Shown here: positions 27,289 to 37,900 of the stretch, in pieces | Numbering within the stretch: position 1 is the stretch's first letter | Layout: each line of letters begins with the position of its first letter | Assembly: GCA_029212615.1 (NCBI GenBank) | Contig: JARGPJ010000005.1 | Coordinates: forward strand, 248,001 to 312,000 | DNA length: 64,000 bases | Reading direction: 5' to 3' | Source of the DNA: Verrucomicrobiales bacterium | GTDB lineage: Bacteria; Verrucomicrobiota; Verrucomicrobiia; Verrucomicrobiales; DEV007 | The notes under the pieces: generated by a model | Told to the model about the DNA's origin: nothing | The model's database searches: none | Seen by the model: only the letters and a program-made list of their open reading frames with translations | Made by a program: the position numbers and the translations under genes

Positions 27289-29784
27289 TTACTGACTTGA
27301 TGACTCTTTCTGAGCCTCCAGGCGGAGCTGCTCCAACCTTGAAAGAGGCTTTTCTTTTGCCTCATTGCTGGCGACCACTTTCTCACCGGAAGCAGGCTTC
27401 TCAGCGACAGGCTCTTTCGGTTTGGGATCAACACGGAAAACACCGCCCATGCCGACTCGATGAACCACCGGCTCACCGTTCTGTAATACGGTCACCGTGC
27501 AAAAAAGGTTTTTATGCTGCCCTACCGGAGTCTTCTCAGTCGTTTGAATCGGAAGACGAAGTTCTTCAGTTTTCTGATCAATTTTCAGTACGGGAACCGT
27601 CGCGTGAGCAGGAACAGCAAAGAGCTGCACATCCGCCTGACCGCTAAACTCGCGGAGATTCTCGACTTCAGCAAGCATCTCGATCGACTCCCCCTGCTTG
27701 GCCGTCGCCATCGAAAGCTTCATGTTCACAAAAGGCTCCTCAACATCCAGCTTCACAAATGGCGCGGCCGACATCATGACACCTTTACCGCCATCAGATT
27801 CAGAAATCACGGTGACGTTCCAGGAGTTTATCTCCGCAGTCGCATTCGCATTCAACTCATACTCCAATTCCGTGTCCTTCTCCCCGAAGGTCATCGTCGA
27901 AGGACTTGTGATACCCGGAGGCTTCCAGAGAAACCTCACCGTAATCTTCTTGTCATAACCATCCTTCCGATGGGCACGCACTTTCAGCTTTTTAGTCCCG
28001 TTGCGAACGATCGGTGACTTCGGTTGGTCAATGGTGATGCTGTAGGGGATCTCCTCAACAACCGCGACAGGCAGCTTCTCGTGATAGCGAGTGTAATATT
28101 CCACCCCGTTTTGCGGCCCCCTCACCAGATCAATGCCCTGTTTAAACAAGCCTTCAACCGGCTTCTCCTGATCAACCGTCTTCACCTTCAACTCATACAT
28201 CCCCCCCGCAATGGGAGCGTCAGGAGCTGCCTTCAAAAGAATAGGAAACTGGCTCACCGTTTTCGGAATGGTACCGGACTCCCAGGTCACCCCTTTCGGA
28301 AGATCGGGCAGATCAAAAACCAATTCACCCGAAACACTCCGGCGCGTGGTGTTGACGACCATGGCGTAGTAACCTCCACGCGGCACATTAAATTGCTTTC
28401 GATACTGCAGATCCCGTCGAAGCATTTCAGGCATCGTCACTTCAATACGCGGGCTCGAGGCTACCGCTTCGATCCGATAAACATAGTCGGCTCCGCCGCG
28501 ATCCAGCATATCCTTCACACGCACATAGTATTCACCGTCCTCAGCCGCTTTCAGATCGACCTGACTGTCCTTCGTACCGTTGGCATCATCGGAACCACCG
28601 GCTGACTTAAACTTCGCATCGTAGAGGTTCAAAACCGGATCTACCGGAGAGCCAATTGTATCAGCATAAACTTTAAAGCGAAAACTCTGCCCCTTCTTAG
28701 CAGTGAACTTAAAAATATCGATATCCCCCTCTTTTTCGAGAATACCGTTAAAAGCCAGGGGCAGGGCACCCAACACCTTGATCGCAGGCTCACGAAGCTC
28801 ATCATTTGGCTCCGCCTCGAGAACGTTTGTCAAGTCACTCACCCTGACCGGGTTAGGTGAGGGAGGAAACAGACCATCCTGCTTCGCAAGAACGCCGAAA
28901 GTTCCCTCTTCTGTCGTCAATGGAAGGGTTGCCCCCGTCTTGTATTCACCCTTCACATCGCCGAGCATCGTAAATTCCATTTCTTCACCGGGTTTCCCTC
29001 CCGCGGGAAATATGCCGGTTGGCCGTGGAAAGGTTCCGATATGAGCACGGTAAGCTCCCCGCCCCTGATAGGCTGAATCACGAATTTCGACAATGTAGTC
29101 CCCATCTTCGGGTATAACCATCGAGAGGATGGACTCCTGCTTTAAGAGTGCGGACCCATCCGCGGAAGCGAGTTCGAAACCGTCTTTGTTGAAGATAGAC
29201 ACAAAGGGGTCAATCGCGATCCTCTGCCGGATGTTATTGATCCGCAACCCTTCAACCTCTACCGAGAGCCGTTGCCCCTTCTTCATCGAAACCTGATAAA
29301 AATCAGTCTCCTCCGCCTTCGCCTCAGCTTCGATCGTTACATTGAGATCTATTTTCTGCGGGACATCAAAGTCATCATTCGGCTCGACTTCAGCCACATT
29401 CGGAAATTGGGAAACCCAGAAGTTCCTGGCATAACTGATACCGCTCTTACAGCGAACGCGTAGATGATGCTCCCCGAGCCGGCAATCAGGCGCAATAACC
29501 AGAGTCGCCTCAACCTTCTTATTATCAAGGACGTTCAGCTCTTTGACCGTGATTCCGGGGTAATGAAAAATAATTTCCTCTGCGTCTTCAAGACGATTAC
29601 CGAAAAAGGTCACCTTCGTTTCCACCCCGCGTTGAGCTCCCCGGGGAGTTGTGTTTTGGAGGTCGGGAGAAGCAGCCTCAAGAAGAGCACTCGAAAAAAG
29701 CACCGCAAGCAGACAAGCTGCCGCGGCCACCTTCTTCAGAGAGGACCTCTGGACCGCACCCTGAATTGTCAGAATACGTTTCAT
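27289..29784 (-). CDS. Exported PPC-domain protein of the DUF1501/PSCyt operon
   Basis: An 831-residue secreted protein. The signal peptide lies after an extended basic start (hydrophobic core VAAAACLLAVLFSSALLEA). The mature protein opens with an IPT/TIG-like segment (TTPRGAQRGVETKVTFFG), then carries two bacterial pre-peptidase C-terminal (PPC) type beta domains (VEPNDDFDVPQKIDLN ... and AEPNDELREPAIKVLG ...), each with the acidic EPND signature, followed by further beta-sandwich segments. The C-terminus is Lys/Glu rich. PPC domains are usually non-catalytic accessory modules on secreted enzymes; here there is no protease domain. It is the middle gene of the operon, which implies a complex or shared pathway with DUF1501 and PSCyt proteins. 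Confidence 0.85.
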   Translation of the reverse strand: MKRILTIQGAVQRSSLKKVAAAACLLAVLFSSALLEAASPDLQNTTPRGAQRGVETKVTFFGNRLEDAEEIIFHYPGITVKELNVLDNKKVEATLVIAPDCRLGEHHLRVRCKSGISYARNFWVSQFPNVAEVEPNDDFDVPQKIDLNVTIEAEAKAEETDFYQVSMKKGQRLSVEVEGLRINNIRQRIAIDPFVSIFNKDGFELASADGSALLKQESILSMVIPEDGDYIVEIRDSAYQGRGAYRAHIGTFPRPTGIFPAGGKPGEEMEFTMLGDVKGEYKTGATLPLTTEEGTFGVLAKQDGLFPPSPNPVRVSDLTNVLEAEPNDELREPAIKVLGALPLAFNGILEKEGDIDIFKFTAKKGQSFRFKVYADTIGSPVDPVLNLYDAKFKSAGGSDDANGTKDSQVDLKAAEDGEYYVRVKDMLDRGGADYVYRIEAVASSPRIEVTMPEMLRRDLQYRKQFNVPRGGYYAMVVNTTRRSVSGELVFDLPDLPKGVTWESGTIPKTVSQFPILLKAAPDAPIAGGMYELKVKTVDQEKPVEGLFKQGIDLVRGPQNGVEYYTRYHEKLPVAVVEEIPYSITIDQPKSPIVRNGTKKLKVRAHRKDGYDKKITVRFLWKPPGITSPSTMTFGEKDTELEYELNANATAEINSWNVTVISESDGGKGVMMSAAPFVKLDVEEPFVNMKLSMATAKQGESIEMLAEVENLREFSGQADVQLFAVPAHATVPVLKIDQKTEELRLPIQTTEKTPVGQHKNLFCTVTVLQNGEPVVHRVGMGGVFRVDPKPKEPVAEKPASGEKVVASNEAKEKPLSRLEQLRLEAQKESSSQ

Positions 29785-29813
29785 GAATGGGGAAGATAAA
29801 AAAATACCGATAC

Positions 29814-31142
29814 CTAACTCTTCGCGAGAAGCTCCTTGATGACACTTCCGCCATCAACAATCTCCATCGGGCGCGGCCCGGGAGCGATAAGTTCTTTGTC
29901 AGCATTGATTCCGAGCTGGTTGTAAACCGTCTTGGCAAATGACTGAACATCGACAGGGTTCGTATCAGGCTCTGAGGCAAGAGAGTCAGAGGATCCGTAG
30001 ACAAAGCCACGCTTCACGCCTCCACCCGCAAGCATGGTGGAGAAGACACGGGGCCAGTGATCACGGCCGTCAGTCTTGTTAATTTTCGGCGTCCGTCCGA
30101 ATTCCGAGGTAACCATCACCAGAGTCGAATCAAGGAGGCCTCGCTCATCAAGATCAGTGAGGAGAGTCGCAAGAGCCTTATCAAACGCAGGAACATGACG
30201 TCCGATATTATCCTTAATCTTGTCGTGGTGATCCCAACTCCCGTAAGTCATGGTTACGAGGCGAACCCCTGACTCCACGAGTCGACGGGAAAGAAGCATG
30301 CGCATTCCGGCAGCGTTCTTGCCGTAACGATCTTTCATCTTGTCGTCCTCTTTCGTGAGATCAAAGGCATCACGGGCTTCCGCAGAACCAATCAGGCTGT
30401 ATGCCTTCTGGTAAAAGTCATCCATCGCGTCAATTGAATCCGCCTGCTCCATGTTACGGAAATGACTGTCCACCGCCTCAAGAAGAGTGCGACGACGCTC
30501 AAAGCGGGCTCCATCAACTCCACCCGGGAGAGTGAGGTCACGCACCTTGAAATTCTTTATGTCAGCAGGGTCACTACCAACGGAAAAAGGACCATACATC
30601 GAACTGAGATAGCCGGTCCCTGCGAATTCATTCGGAGAATTTGGAACACAAACATAAGGAGGAAGGTTCTTTCTCGGCCCGAATTCGTGAGAAACCACCG
30701 AACCAAAAGACGGGAAACTGATCGCCGGACTCGGCCGGTAACCGGTAAACATATTGTGAGTGCCGCGCTCATGAGCCGCCTCACCATGGGTCATGGACCG
30801 GATCACGGTCATCTTGTCCGCAACTTTAGCGAGATTCTTGAAGTTCTCACTGAACTGCAAACCGTCGACATTTGTGTTAATCGCCTTGTATGGCCCGCGG
30901 TATTCGGAAGGAGCATACGGCTTCGGGTCCCATGTTTCCTGTTGAGCCATCCCGCCCGGCAAGTAAATATGAATAAGCGACTTAGCGACCCCCTCTTTCG
31001 ATTCGTAGAACTTCGCCTGCCCTTTTGCCTCCACCTTCAATAGCTCAGGAAGTGAGAGACCTACCCCACCGGCAAAGCCGACTTGGAGGAACTCGCGACG
31101 GTTCGCTAGACCGGAATTAAAGAAGCTTGAACAGCCTTTCAT
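29814..31142 (-). CDS. DUF1501 family protein, Tat-exported
   Basis: A 442-residue protein of the DUF1501 family, distantly related to the alkaline phosphatase/sulfatase fold. The N-terminus carries a Tat-type signal (NRREFLQVGFAGGVGLSLPE), so it is probably exported folded. Family segments seen include IHIYLPGGMAQQETWDPKP, SMTHGEAAHERGTHNMFTGY, YGSWDHHDKIKDN and VMVTSEFGRTPKINKTDGRDHWP, which contain the conserved His and Asp residues expected for metal binding. It is the first gene of the operon with PPC and PSCyt/PSD1 genes. Its substrate is unknown. Confidence 0.92.
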   Translation of the reverse strand: MKGCSSFFNSGLANRREFLQVGFAGGVGLSLPELLKVEAKGQAKFYESKEGVAKSLIHIYLPGGMAQQETWDPKPYAPSEYRGPYKAINTNVDGLQFSENFKNLAKVADKMTVIRSMTHGEAAHERGTHNMFTGYRPSPAISFPSFGSVVSHEFGPRKNLPPYVCVPNSPNEFAGTGYLSSMYGPFSVGSDPADIKNFKVRDLTLPGGVDGARFERRRTLLEAVDSHFRNMEQADSIDAMDDFYQKAYSLIGSAEARDAFDLTKEDDKMKDRYGKNAAGMRMLLSRRLVESGVRLVTMTYGSWDHHDKIKDNIGRHVPAFDKALATLLTDLDERGLLDSTLVMVTSEFGRTPKINKTDGRDHWPRVFSTMLAGGGVKRGFVYGSSDSLASEPDTNPVDVQSFAKTVYNQLGINADKELIAPGPRPMEIVDGGSVIKELLAKS

Positions 31143-31390
31143 AACAAAGTGTGGTTGGGTGATAGTTCGGTGTCGAATTAATCGTTCAAAACCTTATACA
31201 ACAAGAGACGTCTTTACGTAGAGGCGGAACTAAGCGGGTCAAAACTACCCGAAAGGGCCCCCTGATCCGCGCGATATCGCCATCCAAATAAGAGCGACTC
31301 ACGCTGAAAATATCGTATATTATCAGGTTTTAACAAACGGGAATGATTCAGGCGACCTGCTCAAGTTCGTAACCATCACCGATCCCCCTC
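31143..31390 (+). promoter_or_regulatory. Divergent intergenic region between DUF1501 operon and cytochrome-WD40 gene
   Basis: A 248-base region that must hold promoters for both directions. It contains a 10-bp palindrome GCGATATCGC (31271-31280) and an AT-rich imperfect palindrome AATAT-CGT-ATATT (31309-31321) on the side of the plus-strand gene. I could not define convincing -35/-10 pairs; shared regulation of the two units is an inference from the arrangement. Confidence 0.35.
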
Positions 31391-34300
31391 ATGAAGAGAC
31401 ACCTTGCTCCCCTCATTTTATCTTTGGCTGCAGCTGCCCACGACGCGCATTCCGCTGAAGACGCCGCGAAAGTGACCTTCGCTGATCACGTGTTCCCCAT
31501 TCTTGAGAACAAGTGCTTGAACTGCCACAACGCAGACGAAGCAAAAGGGGGGCTCGACCTCTCAACCTACGGAGCAACCCTCACAGGCGGTTCAGGTGGT
31601 GAGATCGTTGTATCTGAAGACCCAGGATCCAGCCGGCTTTTCACCCTCTCGGCCCACACCGAGGAGCCATTCATGCCGCCAAAGGGAACGCCGGCGAATG
31701 AAAAGGAGTTGAAAGTCCTTTCCGACTGGATTGCCGGAGGTCTCCTTGAAACCTCCAACAGCAAAGCCAGAAAATCCGATAAACCGAAGATAGATTTCAA
31801 TTCCATTACCTCGACAGGGAAGCCGGAGGGCCCCCCTGCAATGCCCGAGCACCTTATCCTCGAGCCGGAAATCATCACGGAACGCCCGAATGCGGTCCCT
31901 GCAATGGCGCACAGCCCCTGGGCTCCTATTCTGGCCGTTGCCGGTCAAAAGCAGGTCCTTCTCTTTCATTCTGAAGACCACGACCTCCTCGGTGTGCTGC
32001 CCTACCCCGAAGGTTTTCCACAAACGCTCTCCTTCAGCCCGAATGGAGCCTATCTCTCCTGCGGCGGCGGGCGGGCCGGCAAATCGGGAAATGTCGTCGC
32101 CTGGGACATTAAAACCGGTGAACGAATCATCGAGGTTGGTAAAGAGTACGATATCGTTCTCGGCGCGGACGTTTCCCCCGATTTAAAGAACGCCATCCTC
32201 GGCGGACCAAAACGGAATATTAAAATCTGGGACACCGCTGCCGGAGAAGAGGTCAACAGTATCAAGAAGCATTCTGACTGGCTTCTCACCGCTGCCTACA
32301 GCCCCGATGGAGTCATCTTCGCGACCGGGGGACGAAATGGCGGCCTCTTTGTCTGGGAGACGGAAACCGGCTACGAATTCTACACCCTCAAAGGTCACAC
32401 CGCTGCCGTTACAGACATTGCCTGGCGCTCTGACGGCAACCTTCTCGCCTCATGCAGTGAGGACGGACAGATCATCCTGTGGGAGATGAATGAAGGCAAG
32501 CAGGTCAAAAAATGGAATGCCCATCCGGGAGGCGCGCTCGCGGTGACCTTCTCACCCGATGGAAAAATCGCTTCAGTAGGCCGCGACAAAAAAGCAAAAA
32601 TCTGGCAAGCCGACGGAAAGGAACTTAAAACGATCAACGCTTCCGATGACATCGTTCTCAGTGTCGCTTTCAGCCACGACAACAAGCGGGTATTCACCGG
32701 CGACTGGCACGGAACGATTAAGGTCTGGAGCGTTGAGACCGGAGGAGAACTTGCCTTGATTGAGCCGAACCCTCCCACGATCGAAGAGCAGCTTGCCTAT
32801 TCCGAGAAACGTATTCGTGAACTGAGCGGGGAACTTCCCAAGCTTGAAGCAGGTATCAAAACCGCATCAAAAGAACTCACTGATGCCAAAGCCGCTCTCG
32901 CTGCCGCCGACAAGAAGATGGCGGAGTCGACCAAAGCCCGTGACCTCCAGAAGGGTGAAGTGGCTAAACTTGAAGGCACCGTAAAATCACTCACGCCTCA
33001 ACTCGAGCAGGCTGCAAAAACCGTCGCTGAACTCAACGCGAAAACGAAAGCGGCGAGTGATGCCCTCAATGCCGCGAACGCCGGACTCAAGCCCCAACAG
33101 GAGGCCGTCGCCAAAGCGGAAGCGGCCCTGAAGGCGCAGGATCAGAAAATCGCCGCCCTGGCAGCCAGCTTGACCGCCGCAAAAGCCGAAGCGGCAATAC
33201 CAGTGCTCGATGCTGCGAAAAAGAAACAGTACGACGAGCTTCTCGCCGCTCGCACCGCCGCCGCGAAAGCAAAAAAAGAGGCCGATGCAGCCTTCACCGG
33301 CAAAACCCGCGAACGTGATGCGACGGCCAAAGCGCTCGCCCTCTCGAAAACCGGTGTTTCAGCAGCTTCCGCTCAACTTGAACGATCTAAGAAGGCAGTC
33401 AGCGAAGCTGACGCGCTCACAAAAACAGCTACCACTGCACGGATGAAAGCAGACGCTGCTCTCGTGGAAGCGTCAAAAGACGGAATAATCCCTCCCGTGA
33501 ATCTTGTCGACGCTCAGGCTAAAGCCGCTGAAAGTGAGCGCCTTGCCCTGTTAAAAGCAAATCAGGCCAAAGCTGCTCTCGCTGCTCCCGAAACCGAATG
33601 GAAACAAGCAAACGACTCATTCAAGCAGCAGAACGCCCAACTCACCGCTCAGAATGCAGAACTTGCCCTCCTGACCGCTGACCAAAAGGCCAAAGGCGAA
33701 ATTCTCGCCGGGGCCGAAACAGCGTTCAAGCCGCTTCTGGAGGCATTCAATGCCGGGCAGGATCGCCTCAACCGGACGAAAGCCACTCTCACAGCGAAGA
33801 CCGCTGAATATCAGCAGGAAGAAAAAAATCGGAACGCCGCCACCGCACAACTTGACTCGGCGAGAAAGTCACTCGCAGAAGCCACCGCGAAAATGGAGAA
33901 ACTGAAGACTGACTTGGCAAACACTCAAGCTGCCGAAAAAAAGGCAGGCGAACTCCTCGCGGCCAAAAAAACTGAGCTGGAGGGAGCAAAAGCCAAACTC
34001 GCCGCGACTCAAGGCACCCTGAAAAAAGCAGAGGAATCTCTCGCCGCGGTCACGAAACAGAAAGAAGCGGCTAAAGCGTCAGTTGATGCCGTCGTGAAAA
34101 AAGAGGCAGCAACGAAGAAGTCGATCCAACTCGCTAAAGAAGAGCTGAAAGACAGCCAGTTCCTCGTCAAAAAATGGCAGGCCGCCGCCATCAACCTTAC
34201 CGCGAAGCAGGAGTCCGATGAACTGGGCGACATGGAAGGCGATCTCGAAGACATGAAAGAAGAGGAGGTCGAAGCCAAGACGGAAGTCTCTGAAGCCAAG

Positions 34301-34912
34301 CAGGCACGCGTCGAAGCCGAAACCACACTTGCAGATGCGAAAAAGACAGTCAACGAAGGCACTAAAAACCTTCAGGAAAAATCCACTACGGTCCTGGAAC
34401 GCGCGCTCCAGCTCGTCGCAAGCCGTGCCATCGCCGAGCTGAAAGAAGATGCCGGACTCGGGCAAAGTGAATCCAACACGACAGAACTGGCTGCCCTATT
34501 CAAAGAGGAACCTTCCACCGACCTCACACAGATTGGTGACATGCCTGAAGAAATTGAAGAGGAACAGGTAATTGAAACAGTCGCCGCCGAAGCTCTTGCC
34601 TATAAGTCCCGCGATGAGATCACCGAAGAAGTGGAAACCCTTCGCAAGCGGCTCAGTGAAATCGAAAGCTTCCTCGCCACCACCTACACCGCTGCTGACG
34701 AAACCAAAGCAACCGTCGATCAGGCAAGCAAGGTAGCAAGAGAGACGCCGAAAGTAATTCAGGAACGCGCCCAGATTGAAACCGCAGCGGCAAGAGAGTT
34801 AGCGGAAGCGGAGGCCGAGAGAAAGCGCCAGGAAGCAGCCCTTGCTGAACAGCAGCGAAAAATCGAAGAACTTCGGAAGAAATACCTCGCGACACTGCCG
34901 GAGCGGGAGTGA
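31391..34912 (+). CDS. Cytochrome c motif + WD40 propeller + long coiled-coil protein
   Basis: A 1,173-residue exported protein with three parts. After a signal peptide is a PSCyt1-type domain with heme motif CLNCH (residues 42-46) and a candidate axial Met in MPPKG. Residues about 165-465 form a WD40 beta-propeller of roughly seven repeats (for example FSPDGKIASVGRDKKAKIWQ). Residues about 470 to the end are an Ala/Lys/Glu-rich coiled coil, with no membrane segment at the C-terminus. It is transcribed divergently from the DUF1501 operon, whose last gene has the same PSCyt1 module, so a joint role at the cell surface is likely. A possible function is a redox-bearing scaffold in the periplasm; this is inference. 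Confidence 0.88.
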   Translation: MKRHLAPLILSLAAAAHDAHSAEDAAKVTFADHVFPILENKCLNCHNADEAKGGLDLSTYGATLTGGSGGEIVVSEDPGSSRLFTLSAHTEEPFMPPKGTPANEKELKVLSDWIAGGLLETSNSKARKSDKPKIDFNSITSTGKPEGPPAMPEHLILEPEIITERPNAVPAMAHSPWAPILAVAGQKQVLLFHSEDHDLLGVLPYPEGFPQTLSFSPNGAYLSCGGGRAGKSGNVVAWDIKTGERIIEVGKEYDIVLGADVSPDLKNAILGGPKRNIKIWDTAAGEEVNSIKKHSDWLLTAAYSPDGVIFATGGRNGGLFVWETETGYEFYTLKGHTAAVTDIAWRSDGNLLASCSEDGQIILWEMNEGKQVKKWNAHPGGALAVTFSPDGKIASVGRDKKAKIWQADGKELKTINASDDIVLSVAFSHDNKRVFTGDWHGTIKVWSVETGGELALIEPNPPTIEEQLAYSEKRIRELSGELPKLEAGIKTASKELTDAKAALAAADKKMAESTKARDLQKGEVAKLEGTVKSLTPQLEQAAKTVAELNAKTKAASDALNAANAGLKPQQEAVAKAEAALKAQDQKIAALAASLTAAKAEAAIPVLDAAKKKQYDELLAARTAAAKAKKEADAAFTGKTRERDATAKALALSKTGVSAASAQLERSKKAVSEADALTKTATTARMKADAALVEASKDGIIPPVNLVDAQAKAAESERLALLKANQAKAALAAPETEWKQANDSFKQQNAQLTAQNAELALLTADQKAKGEILAGAETAFKPLLEAFNAGQDRLNRTKATLTAKTAEYQQEEKNRNAATAQLDSARKSLAEATAKMEKLKTDLANTQAAEKKAGELLAAKKTELEGAKAKLAATQGTLKKAEESLAAVTKQKEAAKASVDAVVKKEAATKKSIQLAKEELKDSQFLVKKWQAAAINLTAKQESDELGDMEGDLEDMKEEEVEAKTEVSEAKQARVEAETTLADAKKTVNEGTKNLQEKSTTVLERALQLVASRAIAELKEDAGLGQSESNTTELAALFKEEPSTDLTQIGDMPEEIEEEQVIETVAAEALAYKSRDEITEEVETLRKRLSEIESFLATTYTAADETKATVDQASKVARETPKVIQERAQIETAAARELAEAEAERKRQEAALAEQQRKIEELRKKYLATLPERE

Positions 34913-34973
34913 GGGCATTACTTTTCACCGGGAAGACAATTTCGGCTTATCGCTGCAGGCCGTTCGACGGAAA

Positions 34974-37900
34974 CTACGGCTGTTGGCTTCTTAGCTTATT
35001 TTTCAAAAAGCTAACGCCACGTGCGTTTCCGCGATCAAGCCGGAGCGCCTCCTGGACGAGCGCTTCCTCCCCCGTGTCGATGAGCTGTTCGACATACTCC
35101 TCTTTCGTCATCGATTCGGTAGGGCCGGGGCATCGCACATCGTTCCCCGAAAGAAGCCAGGAAGCATAGCGAAAGGCGATTCCATCTCTATTTTCTGACG
35201 GCATACCCTCTTCAGGAATAACCTCAGCCAGCGCCTGCAGCGAGTCCTCAACAAGGTTCTCAATCGAACCATCCGCCGCCAACCTTCGGCCCCCCATTTT
35301 CTCTGCAAAAACGAGAAACCACGGAGGGATTCTCAGTTCAGGGGGAGGAATCTCGAAGCGTCCTAAGGTATCATCAGCAAAGAGCAGATCAATCTGCGTG
35401 TCACGATCCGTAAAGCGCACGCCACGAAGTTCAGCAGAATTGAGGCGTATCGAGGGAGTCAGCTCTTCACCGGACCGGGGATCCCACATCACCAATCGAC
35501 CTTCCTTGCTCAGGATCGCGACCTGGCTTCCGTCTCGACGCATCGTCCACGAGGCAATTGCCTGAATCGACCGAATCGAGAAACTTCCAAATTCACCCTC
35601 TGACCTGAGAACGGAACGCGAGACCTGTTTGACGACGACGTTACCGGATTCATCGCTCATTTTCTGAGGGCTGAGTTCCCCGAACATTTCTGTGCTATCG
35701 ATCTTCCTCCCCGGGGAGACCCTCCATACCCAGGCTGGATCACGATCAATCTCATACACCGCGAGGCGACGACGCTTGTCAGACATCGTCGCAAAATATC
35801 CCCTTGAGCTACTCATCGCGACCGCACTGCTTTGAGAAGTTCCCGGGAAGGTTTCCCCCGATCCATCACTCGCATTCCAAATCCGGACCGAACCCGATTC
35901 ACCTGCAGTAATGAAAGCACCTGCGTCAGACGTCGGCGCGCCAAATACAACAGGGCTTCGATGGTGTTGTGCCGGAGGAAGGAATGCCCCGGTATTCAAA
36001 TCCCAAAGCCGCGCGAAGCCATCATCAGATCCGCTCATGAGACGGCGATAGGAGGAATTCATATTCATCACACGCACCGCATCCCCATGATAAAGCGGGC
36101 CGCCAACCTTAAGCATTTGCCGCGTCCGCCAGAGATAAACCTGCCCGGCCTCATCTCCACTGGCAAAGTGAGTCCCGCTTTCAGAAAGGGCGAGAGCGGT
36201 AATTCTGCTTCGGTGCGATTCAGCATCCCGGGACTGAAAACCGAAATCCACGCCCCAAACCCCCACCTCTCCGCTCGCAGTTCCATACCCCGTGAGACCT
36301 CCCTCACGGGTCGCTACCACCGCTGTGACCGGAGAATCCGACAGTTTCCGCTGACCCACCAATTGACCCGTTCTAACGCTCCACAGAAACGCAGTCCCGT
36401 CTTCACAACCTCCAACTACCGCGCTGGAATCCCCGGACGAAGCGATACTCACAATTGGGGACTCTGCTTCATATCGAAACAAGGTCTCGCCCGGGTTGTC
36501 GACTGATCGGAGCTCAACTTTCCGATGAGATGAAAGAAGGAATTGACGGATTGAACCACCCGGGAGAAGAGAAAAGACAGGCTCATCAAATCCAGTCGGA
36601 AAGCTTTCGTAATGCCTCTCTTTTACATTCCACCGAGCCAGACTCCCTGATTCCGGAATGAGACTGAGGACATCATCTCCATCATCAAAGACCAGAGGCA
36701 TTCGCCCCGAGGAAACCCCTTCAGGGTAATCCATTGCAGCATACACATTCTTAGTAAATTTCTGAGTAGCGAGAAGAGAAAGCAAACAGGAGGCGGAAGC
36801 ATGATGATTCGGATCCGTACGCAACGAGCGACAAAAGTAGGCAATCGCATCGGCCGGCCGCCTTCTTGCAGCCATTTGCAAACCCAGTTTATAGTCTGAG
36901 TCTCTGAACTGACGACTGAGCTCTATCTCACGTATCTGCAGATCCTCACTCAACTTTGTTGCCTTGAGGAATTGTAGAGTGCTCACCGTCGCAGCGGCGA
37001 GCAGTATGGCAAAAACAAGCGTTCCCGCAATCACTGTGGTTTGGTGCCTCTGCGCAAACTTGCGTATCCGATACCAGTTCGAAGGGGCCGCGGCTTCGAC
37101 CGGGCGATGATGAAGAATCCGGTCCAATTCACGGGCAAGCGCCCCCGCACTGTCATAACGATCTTCCGGATCTTTCTCCATCGCTCTTGCAATGACCCAT
37201 TCGGTTTCGCCCCGCAGCGCGGGAACGAAACGCGACATCGGAGGGGGCTCCTCTTCTCTGACGCGACGCAACAACTCAGAAATCCCGGATTTCCCGTCCC
37301 TCTCGTTTTTGAAAGGTTGCACGCCTGTCAGGGTCTCGTAAAAGAGAATCCCCAGACTGTAGATGTCGCAGCGGCCATCCAGCGGAGTATTATCAAGCGC
37401 CGCCTGTTCCGGACTCATGTATGCCGGGGTCCCGACGATCTGATGAAACTCAGTGAAGAGCACGTGCCCTGTCAGGGAAACGTCCAGAGCCCTCGCAATC
37501 CCGAAATCGATCACCTTCGGCACAGGACGCCCATCGATCTCGGCGATTAAAATATTCGACGGTTTGATATCCCGATGGAGAACGCCTTTGAGATGAGCGT
37601 GCTGAACGGCCTCACAAACGCTCCGGAAAATTTCGAGAAGCGTATCAACATCAAGCACCTTCTCAGTGGAAAACTCAGTGATGGAAGCCCCCGCGACATA
37701 TTCCATGGCAAACCAGGGATCCCCCTCAGCCGTTTCCCCGGCATCATACACTGAGGCAATGTTAGGGTGATCCATAATTGCCAGTGCCTGCCGCTCCGCA
37801 TCAAATCGCGCAAGAACTTGCGGAGAACTAACATCAGGCTTCAGGATTTTGAGCGCTACGTATCGCCGCACCGGCTCGAGTTGCTCCGCCTCGTAAACCA

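Noticed and set aside
35832-36506. 224-aa plus-strand ORF inside the kinase gene
   Set aside because: Antisense to the WD40 region; no signal, motif or start context.
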